Source: Dehalococcoidia bacterium (GTDB taxonomy: Bacteria > Chloroflexota > Dehalococcoidia > GIF9 > AB-539-J10). From it: DNA of 24,165 nucleotides. Positions 15,526 to 22,908 of this stretch are shown in pieces (position 1 is the stretch's first letter; each line of letters opens with the position of its first letter). Below the pieces are notes generated by a model. It saw nothing but the letters and a program-made list of their open reading frames with translations, was not told where the DNA came from and searched no databases. The stretch covers positions 1 to 24,165 of the forward strand of contig JALNYR010000020.1 of assembly GCA_023229725.1 (NCBI GenBank), given 5' to 3'. The translations under genes were made by a program, and so were the position numbers.

Positions 15526-16767
15526 TCAGGCCGGAAGCTGCCGGTCGTACTCCAGCACGGCCTGCAGCAGGACATTGGCGCCGGCAGTCAACTCTTCAGG
15601 TCGAGCCGCCTCAGCCTCATTGTGGCTGATGCCGCCGATGCACGGCACGAACACCATGGCTGCGGGGAAGACGCGGGCAACGTTCACCGCATCGTGTCCC
15701 GGGCCCGACACGATATCGCGATGGCTGTACCCGAGCCGCCCTGCGGCGGCGCGCACTGTGCTGACGCAGCGCTCGTTGAACTTGGTGGGCGGCAGGTCAA
15801 GCACACACTCAGACACGATTTCCGTGCGGGTCTCGCGCGCCACGTGGCTCACAAGCTCCGTGTACTCCTCGTGCATCCGGGTGAGCACCGCGGCATCGGG
15901 ATGCCGGAGGTCAACGGTGAAGAACACGCGTCCGGGGATGACGTTCCGGGAGTTGGGCCGCGCCTCCACCAGTCCCACGGTACCCATTCCCGCCGGCGCA
16001 TGGTTCAGGGCGATGCGGTTCACGCCGTCGGTCACGCGCGCGCACGCCAGCATGGCGTCATGGCGCGTGGGCATGGGTGTGGCGCCGGCGTGGCTGTCGC
16101 GTCCCTTCGCCGTCACGTCGTACCACCTCTGTCCCTGGGCGCCGGTGACAACGCCGATGGTGATGTGTTCCTGGTCGAGCACTGGCCCCTGCTCGATGTG
16201 CAGCTCGAAGTAGGCGGCAAGCCCGTGGTCGCCGGCGAGGCGGTCGCCGAGATAGCCGATTCTCTCCAGCTCTCCTCGGAACGTATTGCCCTGGCGGTCC
16301 TTCAGCCCGTGGGCATACCCGGTAGTGTAGATACCCGCGAAGGTACCGGAAGCAATCATCGTGGGAGCGAAGCGGGAGCCCTCTTCGTTGGTCCAGTTGA
16401 CCAACTCGAGAGGCGAGTCCGTCACCACCCCGTTCTCGCTCAGCGTGCGCATGAGTTCCAGTCCGGACAGCACCCCGGCGATGCCGTCGAACTTCCCGCC
16501 GGACGGCTGCGTGTCCAGATGACTGCCAAAGGCGATGGGAGACCGGGTAGCATCGCGTCCCGCCCTGAGGGCGAAGACGTTGCCAACCTCGTCCACGGTC
16601 ACGGTGCAGCCCAGCGTCCGGCACTGCGCCACGAACCAGTCTCGCGCCTGGCGGTCTTCATCGCTCAGAGTGAGGCGGGTGACTCCGCCGCCGGGTGTCC
16701 CGCCGAAGCGCGACGTCTCAACTATCGTGCTCCAGAGGCGCTCCCCGTTCACGCGAATGTCTCGCAT
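15526..16767 (-). CDS. M20-type Zn amidohydrolase (N-carbamoyl-L-amino-acid hydrolase / allantoate amidohydrolase group)
   Basis: A cytoplasmic two-metal amidohydrolase of 413 residues, the usual family length. Metal ligands and motifs appear in order: GSHLDT with His83, GKFDG with Asp94, WTNEEG with Glu128/Glu129, FELHIEQGP with His190 and GISHNE with His382. His226 in SHAG, followed by TPMPTR, belongs to the dimerisation/substrate lid domain. Relatives cleave N-carbamoyl amino acids, beta-ureidopropionate, allantoate or N-acyl amino acids, releasing ammonia or the free amino acid. The sequence alone does not separate these substrates. The ATG at 16767 follows GAGGAG. The gene is divergent from the BKACE gene, with which it shares a 181-nt promoter region. 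Confidence 0.9.
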   Translation of the reverse strand: MRDIRVNGERLWSTIVETSRFGGTPGGGVTRLTLSDEDRQARDWFVAQCRTLGCTVTVDEVGNVFALRAGRDATRSPIAFGSHLDTQPSGGKFDGIAGVLSGLELMRTLSENGVVTDSPLELVNWTNEEGSRFAPTMIASGTFAGIYTTGYAHGLKDRQGNTFRGELERIGYLGDRLAGDHGLAAYFELHIEQGPVLDQEHITIGVVTGAQGQRWYDVTAKGRDSHAGATPMPTRHDAMLACARVTDGVNRIALNHAPAGMGTVGLVEARPNSRNVIPGRVFFTVDLRHPDAAVLTRMHEEYTELVSHVARETRTEIVSECVLDLPPTKFNERCVSTVRAAAGRLGYSHRDIVSGPGHDAVNVARVFPAAMVFVPCIGGISHNEAEAARPEELTAGANVLLQAVLEYDRQLPA

Positions 16768-16827
16768 CCCGCTCTCCTCTCAGCCGTTGTGCGCGGACCA
16801 GCCGCCGTCGACGTACCGCGCAGCGCG

Positions 16828-16833
16828 ATTGTA
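16828..16833 (-). promoter_or_regulatory. -10 element for the M20-type hydrolase gene
   Basis: TACAAT on the minus strand, about 60 nt before the hydrolase start. No clear -35 is visible. It sits about 50 bp from the opposing -10 of the BKACE gene, so the two promoters may share regulation. Confidence 0.4.
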
Positions 16834-16858
16834 CCATCACGGGGAAGGAGCAATTCCG

Positions 16859-16886
16859 TTGCGGCGGGACTTGACTGCGGTAGAAT
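16859..16886 (+). promoter_or_regulatory. Promoter of the BKACE-ligase unit
   Basis: TTGCGG (16859-16864), a 16-nt spacer and TAGAAT (16881-16886) precede the BKACE gene by about 60 nt. Confidence 0.5.
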
Positions 16887-16930
16887 GCAGCAGCCTCACG
16901 CTGAAGATGCACCGCGGTCGTGAGGGTCCG

Positions 16931-16941
16931 AAGGGAGGGAG
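16931..16941 (+). promoter_or_regulatory. Ribosome site deciding the BKACE start
   Basis: AAGGGAGGGAG ends 7 nt before GTG at 16949. The family's conserved N-terminus (KTIVTAAISGAIHTPSM) begins two residues after this GTG, so the much longer upstream open frame is not used. Confidence 0.7.
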
Positions 16942-16948
16942 CATCGAC

Positions 16949-17863
16949 GTGGCGAAGACAATAGTGACAGCGGCCATATCCGGCGCCATCCACACCCCGT
17001 CCATGAGCCCGCACCTCCCCATCACGCCGCAGGAGATTGCCGACCACGCGGTGGGCGCGTGGGAGGCGGGCGCGGCCGTGGTCCACATCCACGCACGCGA
17101 CCCTCAGACGGGCAAGCCGACCCCCGACATGGGCGTGTTCGCTGACATATTCGAACGCATACGCAGTCGCTGCGACGTCGTCATTTGCGCCACCACCGGA
17201 GGCGGACTCGGCATGTCCGTAGATGAGCGCGTCAAGGTCGTCTCCACCTTCAAGCCCGAGCTGGCCTCCTTCAATGCGGGCTCCATCAACTTCGGGCTCT
17301 TCGACATCCCCTCGCGGATGAACATCCAGGAGTGGCGGCACGACTGGGAGCTGCCCTACCTCGAGATGACGAGGGACTTCATCTTCGCCAATACCTTCAA
17401 GTCGCTGGAGCAGTTCGCCCGCGTATTCGAGCAGTGCGGCACAAAAGTTGAGGCGGAGGTGTACGACACCGGGATGCTCAACAACCTGGCGTATCTCGTC
17501 GACCGAGGCCTCCTCAAGAAGCCAGTCTACGTGCAGTTCGTGCTCGGCATCATGGGCGGCATCCCGGCAACCATCGAGAACCTCATGTTCCTGCTTCAGA
17601 CCGCGAGACGCACGTTCGGGACAGACTTCGTCTGGTCCGTCTGCGCAGCGGGACGCTTCCAGATGCCCATGTGCACGGCGGGACTTCTGCTCGGCGGCAA
17701 CGTCCGCGTCGGCATGGAGGACAGCCTCTGGCTGGAGAAGGGCGTGCCCGCCGAGACGAGCGCACAGCAGGTGGCGAAGATTGTGCGCATCGCCCGCGAA
17801 CTTGGCGTCGAGACCGCCACGCCGGACGAGGCTCGAGCAATCCTCGGTTTGCGGCAGTGGTAG
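16949..17863 (+). CDS. Beta-keto acid cleavage enzyme (BKACE, DUF849 family)
   Basis: BKACE enzymes condense a beta-keto acid with acetyl-CoA and split it into acetoacetate and a new acyl-CoA; the founding member is 3-keto-5-aminohexanoate cleavage enzyme. The 304-residue product has the zinc ligands VHIHARD (His46, His48) and Glu257 in VGMED. It also has the family blocks GAIHTPSMSPHLPITP at 12-27, CATTGGG at 80-86, SFNAGSINFG at 107-116 and GIMGGIPAT at 200-208. The substrate side chain is read by variable residues, so 3-keto-5-aminohexanoate, dehydrocarnitine and other keto acids remain possible. The start is GTG. The next gene, 82 nt downstream, encodes an enzyme that would activate the acetoacetate made here. 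Confidence 0.93.
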   Translation: MAKTIVTAAISGAIHTPSMSPHLPITPQEIADHAVGAWEAGAAVVHIHARDPQTGKPTPDMGVFADIFERIRSRCDVVICATTGGGLGMSVDERVKVVSTFKPELASFNAGSINFGLFDIPSRMNIQEWRHDWELPYLEMTRDFIFANTFKSLEQFARVFEQCGTKVEAEVYDTGMLNNLAYLVDRGLLKKPVYVQFVLGIMGGIPATIENLMFLLQTARRTFGTDFVWSVCAAGRFQMPMCTAGLLLGGNVRVGMEDSLWLEKGVPAETSAQQVAKIVRIARELGVETATPDEARAILGLRQW

Positions 17864-17931
17864 AACTCAGACCAACAACTCGGGAGCACGTGCGTGCAGT
17901 GTGGCTCCCACTCTCAACGACGAATCAAGGC

Positions 17932-17937
17932 AGGAGG
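17932..17937 (+). promoter_or_regulatory. Ribosome site deciding the acetoacetyl-CoA synthetase start
   Basis: AGGAGG ends 8 nt before GTG at 17946, placing the start at VAKRLWEAP, which matches the usual N-terminal length of the family. The open frame extends far upstream into the BKACE gene only as a shadow. Confidence 0.65.
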
Positions 17938-17945
17938 AACTGGCA

Positions 17946-19904
17946 GTGGCCAAACGACTCTGGGAAGCACCGGCTGAAGTGAAGCGAGACGCCAATATCA
18001 CGGCGTTCATGCAGGCGGTCAACGCGCGGCACGGGACGAATCTCGCCACCTATGCCGACCTGCACCGCTGGTCGGTCGAGCACATCCCCGATTTCTGGGG
18101 GCTCGTCTGGGACCGGGCAGGCACCATTGCCTCGCGCCGCTACGACTCGGTCGTCGACGACCCGTACCGCATGCCGGGAGCGAAGTGGTTCGAGGGCGCG
18201 CGCATGAATTTCGCCGAGAACCTGCTGCGCCGCAACGACGACCACCTCGCCTTCGTTTTCAGGGGCGAGGACCGCGTCACGCGGCGGATGACGTACGCAC
18301 AGCTGCGCGCTGCCGTTGCCGGCCTCGCGAAGGCGCTCCGGGCGGCGGGCATCAAGCCGGGCGACCGCGTCGTCGCCTACATGCCCAACATGATTGAGAC
18401 CGCCGCGGCCATGCTTGCTGCGACCGCCGTCGGGGCCACGTGGTCGTCCTGCGCAACGGACATCGGCCCGCAGGCGGCCGCCGACCGGCTGGGCCAGGTC
18501 GCGCCGAAAGTCCTCTTCACCGTGGACGGCTACTACTACAAGGGCAAGCGCTTCGACGTCGTGCCCCGCGCATTGGAGCTTGCCGCGGCCATCCCGTCTC
18601 TCGAACGCGTCGTCGTCGCCTCGTACGACACGGCAACGCAACCGGACGTCTCGGCCATCCGCAACGCGCAGCGCTGGGATGACTTCTCACGGCCCGACCC
18701 CTCGGGCGCCATCGCGTTCGAGCAGCTGCCCACGGACCACCCGCTCTTCATCATGTTCTCGTCGGGCACCACCGGAAAGCCGAAGTGCCTGGTCCAGGGG
18801 GCCGCCGGCGTGCTGCTCAACCACTATACGGAGCTGGTGCTGCATTCAGACCTCAAGCCGCAGGACGTCATCATGTACGTCACCACCTGCAGCTGGATGA
18901 TGTGGAACTGGCTGCTCAGCTCTCTGATGACCGGCGCCACCATCGTCCTGTACGACGGCAATCCCACGCATCCGGACGCGGGCGCCATGTGGCGGCTCAT
19001 CGAGCAGGAGGGAATCACCGTCTTCGGCACGAGCGCCACCTACCTCAACTACATCCGCAACCAGGGGCTCACGCCATCGCGCGACTTCAACCTCTCGTCG
19101 CTGCGGGAAATCAGCCAGACCGGCTCCGCTCTCTCGGCGGAAGGCTGGGAGTGGGTCTACGAAGCCGTGAAACGCGACTTCTTCTTCTGTTCCATCTCGG
19201 GTGGCACCGACATCAACGGCTCCTTCATGGGAGGCAACCTGCTCACTCCGGTGTACGCGGGCCAGATGCAGGGATGGACGCTCGGCAAGAAGTGCGCCGC
19301 ATATGGACCGGACGGCAAGCCGCTGGTCGACGAACAGGGTGAACTCGTGTGTGAGGCAGCCGTGCCCTCGATGCCGCTCCGCTTCTGGAACGACCCGCAG
19401 GGCGAGAAGTACCGCGCCGCCTACTTCGAGGTCTACCCCGGGAAGTGGCGCCACGGCGACTTCGTTCAGGTGCACAGTCAGACCGGCACCATCACCATCT
19501 ACGGCCGCTCCGACTCCACCCTCAAGCCCTCCGGCGTGCGTATAGGGACCGCCGAGATCTATAACCAGGTGGAGAGAATCGAAGGCATCGCGGACAGCCT
19601 CGCCATCGGGCAGGAGTGGGAAGGCGACCAGCGCATCATACTCTTCGTCAAGCTCGCTCCAGGCCACGAGCTGACCGACAGGCTCCGCGCCACCATACGA
19701 GAGACGCTGCTCCGCAAGACCTCACCGCGACACGTCCCGGCGAAGATAGTCGCCGTATCAGACATACCGTACACGCTGAACATGAAGAAGGTGGAGAGCG
19801 CCGTCACGAACATCATCCACGGCAAGCCGGTGCTGAATCGCGAGGCACTCTCAAACCCCGAATCTCTGCGTCTGTACGAGGACATCCCGGAGTTGCGCAC
19901 GTAG
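17946..19904 (+). CDS. Acetoacetyl-CoA synthetase (AMP-forming acyl-CoA ligase)
   Basis: This ligase adenylates a short acid, probably acetoacetate, and transfers it to CoA. At 652 residues it has the family length and opens with the AacS-type N-terminal cap (DFWGLVWD near 49-56, RMNFAENLL at 86-94). Adenylation motifs are complete: FSSGTTGKPK at 271-280, SGGTDINGSF at 418-427, YGRSDSTLKPSGVRIGTAEIY at 519-539, and the catalytic lysine near 614-615 in LNMKKVES. CSWMMWNW at 315-322 and GRSDSTL...GTAEIY fit acetoacetyl-CoA synthetases better than acetyl-CoA synthetases. A relative acting on another acid cannot be excluded. Following BKACE, which releases acetoacetate, the assignment makes metabolic sense. 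The C-terminal lysine suggests the acetylation control known in such ligases. Confidence 0.9.
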   Translation: MAKRLWEAPAEVKRDANITAFMQAVNARHGTNLATYADLHRWSVEHIPDFWGLVWDRAGTIASRRYDSVVDDPYRMPGAKWFEGARMNFAENLLRRNDDHLAFVFRGEDRVTRRMTYAQLRAAVAGLAKALRAAGIKPGDRVVAYMPNMIETAAAMLAATAVGATWSSCATDIGPQAAADRLGQVAPKVLFTVDGYYYKGKRFDVVPRALELAAAIPSLERVVVASYDTATQPDVSAIRNAQRWDDFSRPDPSGAIAFEQLPTDHPLFIMFSSGTTGKPKCLVQGAAGVLLNHYTELVLHSDLKPQDVIMYVTTCSWMMWNWLLSSLMTGATIVLYDGNPTHPDAGAMWRLIEQEGITVFGTSATYLNYIRNQGLTPSRDFNLSSLREISQTGSALSAEGWEWVYEAVKRDFFFCSISGGTDINGSFMGGNLLTPVYAGQMQGWTLGKKCAAYGPDGKPLVDEQGELVCEAAVPSMPLRFWNDPQGEKYRAAYFEVYPGKWRHGDFVQVHSQTGTITIYGRSDSTLKPSGVRIGTAEIYNQVERIEGIADSLAIGQEWEGDQRIILFVKLAPGHELTDRLRATIRETLLRKTSPRHVPAKIVAVSDIPYTLNMKKVESAVTNIIHGKPVLNREALSNPESLRLYEDIPELRT

Positions 19905-19918
19905 CAGCACAACCTACT

Positions 19919-19951
19919 CCGTCGCGCCGGGATGGTACCCGCGGCGAACGG
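19919..19951 (+). terminator. Imperfect hairpin after the ligase gene
   Basis: CCGT-CGCGCCGGG (19919-19931) can pair imperfectly with CCCGCGGCG-AACGG (19938-19951) around ATGGTA. No T-run follows, so it is at best a weak terminator or a processing hairpin before the next promoter. Confidence 0.25.
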
Positions 19952-19956
19952 GGGCG

Positions 19957-19962
19957 TACAAT
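19957..19962 (+). promoter_or_regulatory. -10 element before the ADP-forming synthetase alpha gene
   Basis: TACAAT lies about 32 nt before the GTG start at 19994. No convincing -35 is seen. It suggests that the alpha subunit and dehydratase genes can be transcribed apart from the BKACE unit. Confidence 0.4.
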
Positions 19963-19993
19963 ACCGAAACACTGTGAGAGGAGAATCCAGGGC

Positions 19994-21412
19994 GTGAGCG
20001 ACACATGGACAGCACTGTTTCAGCCGAATAGCGTTGCCATCATCGGTGCGTCGGCCACGCCGGGCAAGCCCGGCCATGAAATCATCCGCAACCTTCTCGC
20101 CAACAAGTACGGCGGCCGCATCCTCCTCGTGAATCCGAAGGGCGGGGAGATACTCGGACTGCCGGTCACGAAGGACATCGAGTCCCTTCCCGGCGGCATC
20201 GACCTCGCCGTCATCATCGTCTCGGCCGCGGCAACCGCGGACGCCGTGCGCAAGTGCGCTGCAAGAGGCATCACAACATTCGTCCTGGCCGCGGGCGGCT
20301 ACTCCGAGGTCGACGAGCACGGTGAGGAGCTGCAGAAGGAGCTGGCGCGAACCATCAAGGAGCTTGGCGTGCGCGCCATCGGGCCGAACACGTCGGGCCA
20401 CATCTCCATGCCACACCACTTCACGTCGAGCTTCTTCCCGCTCGGCTGGATACGTCCCGGCAACATCTCGTACATCGCACAGACGGGCAACTTCGCCACC
20501 CACACGCAGCGGTACATCACCACCGGCGAGCACTTCGGCATCGCGCGCGTCGTCGGGCTGGGCAACAAGATAGACATGGACGAGAACGAGGTTCTCGAGT
20601 ACCTGTCGCACGATGACGCCACGAAGGCCATCTTCATGTACCTGGAGAGCTTCAAGCGTCCGCGGCAGTTCATCGACGTCGCCCGCAGGGCAGCCGCGCT
20701 CAAGCCGGTCTTCCTGCTGAAGGGCGGTTCCACGAAGGAAGGCTCCCAGGCAGCCATCGCCCACACCGCGGCCCTCGCCTCGGACGAGCGCGTGGTGCAG
20801 GCCGCGATACGCCAGTCGTGCATCACACAGCTGAGCGACTACTCGCAACTGTTCAATGTAGCCAAGGCCATCTCGTTCATGCCGTTGCCCCGCGGCAACC
20901 GCGTCAGCTTCATGGCGCCCTCGGGAGCCATGCTGGTGGTGCTCACCGACCTGTGCCGGCAACGCCTCGACCTTGTCGTCCCGGACCTTGAAGAGGTCAA
21001 CAGGCAGCGCCTCCAGGCCATCGGCCCGGACTGGCTGCGCATGCGCAACCCCGTCGACATCTGGGGCCCCGCCATGGTGCATGGCATCGAAAAGAGCCAC
21101 CGCGACGCCATCGAGGCAGTCATGGATGACAAGAACATCGATGCCGTCATCGTCGTCCTCGTGGTCGTCGACGAGTTCGGCAAGATGCCGCTCGAGGTCC
21201 TCGCTGACCTGGCCCACCGCTACCCGCACAAACCACTCTATGTGACGTTCTCCGGCATCAAGGAGCGCATGGACGAGGCGAAAGCGTACCTCGAGCCCCT
21301 GGGCGTCCCGACCTACCCGTACATCGAACAGCCGTTCGAGGTCCTGTCGATACTGAACCGGGCGCGAATCTCGATGCAGCGAGCGCAGCGGGCCGCACAG
21401 TCCGGCTCCTGA
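19994..21412 (+). CDS. ADP-forming acyl-CoA synthetase, alpha subunit
   Basis: These enzymes convert acyl-CoA, ADP and phosphate to acid, CoA and ATP, or the reverse. The 472-residue chain has a CoA-binding Rossmann domain (VAIIGASATPGKPG at 14-27), a first succinyl-CoA-ligase-like domain (QTGNFATH at 163-170), and IAHTAALAS with His257 in the place of the phosphorylated histidine. A second ligase-like domain from about 300 carries RNPVDIWG. The usual GPNCLG is GPNTSG at 130-135, and SHTG is AHTA. These changes suggest a divergent subgroup, and acid specificity cannot be read. No ATP-grasp domain is fused. The only ATP-grasp partner in view is the minus-strand gene at 22909-23589. The start is GTG after GAGAGGAG. 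The dehydratase-like gene follows 31 nt downstream. Confidence 0.88.
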   Translation: MSDTWTALFQPNSVAIIGASATPGKPGHEIIRNLLANKYGGRILLVNPKGGEILGLPVTKDIESLPGGIDLAVIIVSAAATADAVRKCAARGITTFVLAAGGYSEVDEHGEELQKELARTIKELGVRAIGPNTSGHISMPHHFTSSFFPLGWIRPGNISYIAQTGNFATHTQRYITTGEHFGIARVVGLGNKIDMDENEVLEYLSHDDATKAIFMYLESFKRPRQFIDVARRAAALKPVFLLKGGSTKEGSQAAIAHTAALASDERVVQAAIRQSCITQLSDYSQLFNVAKAISFMPLPRGNRVSFMAPSGAMLVVLTDLCRQRLDLVVPDLEEVNRQRLQAIGPDWLRMRNPVDIWGPAMVHGIEKSHRDAIEAVMDDKNIDAVIVVLVVVDEFGKMPLEVLADLAHRYPHKPLYVTFSGIKERMDEAKAYLEPLGVPTYPYIEQPFEVLSILNRARISMQRAQRAAQSGS

Positions 21413-21443
21413 CACGCAACCAGAGCAGAAAGGGGGTCGGCAG

Positions 21444-22628
21444 ATGCAGTTCCTCGGCTACGAGCGACCCGGCGGACGGGCCGGCATTCGGAACTACGTC
21501 CAGATCCTTCCGGTCACCAGTTGCGCCAACGAACTGGCGTGTGAGATTGCGAGCGGCGCGGCCGGGGCGGTTCCGCTGCTCCATAACTACGGATGTCTGC
21601 GGCTCAAGCCCGACAACGACCGCGCCTTCCGGACGCTGGTGGGTCTGGGCAGCAACCCCAACGTCGCCGGCGCGCTCATCCTCGAGATAGGTTGCGGCAT
21701 GCTGGAGCCGGACAGGATAGCGAACGAGATAGCGGCGACGGGTACCCCCGTGGAACTGGTGAGCGTGAAGGCTGCGGGCGGCTACCGCAGGGCCATCGAG
21801 GCCGGAACGGCCGCCGCCAGGTCCATGCTGGCGAAGGCATCCCTGCAGCAGCGCGTGCCCCTGCCGCTCAGCAAGCTGTCCGTGGGCGTGAAGTGCGGCG
21901 GCTCCGCCACCATCTCCTCGGCCGCGGGCCATCCGGCGACCGGTCACGTGGTGGACACCGTCATCGACGCGGGAGGGACCGTCATCTTCAGCGAGACGGC
22001 CGAGGTCATCGGCGCGGAGCACCTGCTGGCAAAGCGCGCGGCGAACGAGCGGGTGAAGAAAGACCTGCTTGAGACGGTCGACCGATTTGAGCAGATGATC
22101 ATCGACTACGGCGTGGACATCCGCGGGGCGCAGCCCATGCCGGGCAACATCCTGAACGGCCTCACCACCATCGAGGAGAAATCGCTGGGTGCGCTGGTGA
22201 AGACGGGCACCCGCCCGCTCAACGGGGTGCTTGACTACGCCGAGCGGCCGTCAGCCCCCGGTCTGTACCTGATGGACTCGCCGGCGTGGCCGGTGCACAT
22301 GTTCCTCGGCATGGCTGCGGCCGGGAACCAGGTGTTCATCTTCTCCCTTGGCGGCGGCGTCTGCGGCCTCTTCCCCAGCCAGCCGGGCGCCCTGCGGCTG
22401 CCCATCGTGCCCACGGTGAAGATAACCGGCGACCCCACGCTGAAGCCGGAAATCGACTTCTTCGACTTCTACGCCGGGTCCGTCATCGAGGGCAGGGAGT
22501 CCAAGGAGTCGGCATCGGCGCGGTTCCTGGAGACGTTCATCGATATCGTCTCGGGCAAGCCGACCACGCAGGAGTACTCCAGCTATCGCGAGATACTGGA
22601 CATGTACGCCGCCGGCCCGATGACGTAG
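21444..22628 (+). CDS. UxaA/SuyB-family dehydratase or lyase, large subunit
   Basis: A 394-residue member of the altronate/galactarate dehydratase C-terminal family, which also includes the large subunit of sulfolactate sulfo-lyase. It opens with GYERPGGRAGIRNYV at 5-19. LVGLGSNPNVA at 65-75 and GCGMLEPD at 83-90 follow, then VKCGGSATISSAAGHPATG at 149-167. PMPGNILNGLTTIEEKSLG at 231-249 and PTVKITGDP at 323-331 complete the signature. Cys51, Cys84 and Cys151 are candidate metal ligands. Known enzymes remove water or sulfite from 2-hydroxy acids using iron. They need a small N-terminal SAF domain, fused or as a separate subunit of about 90 residues. I find neither here, so the partner must lie elsewhere or the protein works alone. 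The start is ATG after AAAGGGGG. Confidence 0.85.
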   Translation: MQFLGYERPGGRAGIRNYVQILPVTSCANELACEIASGAAGAVPLLHNYGCLRLKPDNDRAFRTLVGLGSNPNVAGALILEIGCGMLEPDRIANEIAATGTPVELVSVKAAGGYRRAIEAGTAAARSMLAKASLQQRVPLPLSKLSVGVKCGGSATISSAAGHPATGHVVDTVIDAGGTVIFSETAEVIGAEHLLAKRAANERVKKDLLETVDRFEQMIIDYGVDIRGAQPMPGNILNGLTTIEEKSLGALVKTGTRPLNGVLDYAERPSAPGLYLMDSPAWPVHMFLGMAAAGNQVFIFSLGGGVCGLFPSQPGALRLPIVPTVKITGDPTLKPEIDFFDFYAGSVIEGRESKESASARFLETFIDIVSGKPTTQEYSSYREILDMYAAGPMT

Positions 22629-22660
22629 AGGACGCGCCTGCGGCGGGCGGTATCTGTAAG

Positions 22661-22678
22661 GGAGCGGCATGCCGCTCC
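22661..22678. repeat. Perfect 18-bp palindrome
   Basis: GGAGCGGCATGCCGCTCC, preceded by TGTAAG, lies 33 nt after the dehydratase-like gene. It resembles in layout the second hairpin of this spacer, read in the opposite direction (TGTAGGGGCGGGC...). It could act as a terminator stem or be one copy of a short interspersed repeat. Confidence 0.6.
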
Positions 22679-22701
22679 GACCGTTCACCAGCAGGCCCTT
22701 C

Positions 22702-22847
22702 CGGGGACACCATTCCCGAAACGTCACGAATCGAGGTGTCCATGGTGTCCCACGCCGCCTCGCCACACCGCCGCGGGCGGGCGTGGGAGCCCGCCCCTAC
22801 ATGAGGAAACCCATCCGTCCCGCGTCCAGGTGCTCATGGTGTCCCCG
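22702..22847. repeat. 146-bp segment bounded by 12-bp inverted repeats, MITE-like
   Basis: CGGGGACACCAT (22702-22713) and its exact complement ATGGTGTCCCCG (22836-22847) face each other. A third copy, ATGGTGTCCC, lies inside at 22742-22751. No coding frame of note and no transposase is present. The layout suits a small non-autonomous mobile element or nested fragments of one. I cannot identify flanking target duplications with confidence. Confidence 0.4.
22775..22796. repeat. GC-rich hairpin inside the repeat segment
   Basis: GGGCGGGC (22775-22782) and GCCCGCCC (22789-22796) form a perfect 8-bp stem with loop GTGGGA, followed by CCTACATGAGG. The complement reads TGTAGGGGCGGGC, a layout common to short dispersed hairpin repeats in many uncultured bacteria (recollection, not searched). 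Confidence 0.5.
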
Positions 22848-22858
22848 CAGATAATGAA

Positions 22859-22885
22859 GGGCCCGCCGGAGAATCCGGCGGGCCC
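22859..22885. terminator. Strong two-way terminator hairpin
   Basis: GGGCCCGCCGGA (22859-22870), loop GAA, TCCGGCGGGCCC (22874-22885): a perfect 12-bp stem. It lies between the dehydratase-like gene on the plus strand and the ADP-forming synthetase beta gene on the minus strand, ending 23 nt past the latter's stop. TGTTGGTT follows on the plus strand and TTCATT on the minus strand, so the T-tract is modest both ways. Confidence 0.75.
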
Positions 22886-22908
22886 TGTTGGTTCAAGGTA
22901 AGAGCCGA

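Noticed and set aside
15463..16923. 486-codon plus-strand frame opposite the M20-type hydrolase
   Set aside because: The opposite strand encodes a complete hydrolase with all metal ligands; this frame has none of any family.
19559..21415. 618-codon minus-strand frame opposite the ligase end and alpha subunit
   Set aside because: It spans two real genes and their spacer on the other strand, with no ribosome site or motif.
22629..22858. CRISPR array in the repeat-rich spacer
   Set aside because: The repeats are few, short, inverted rather than direct, and unevenly spaced.
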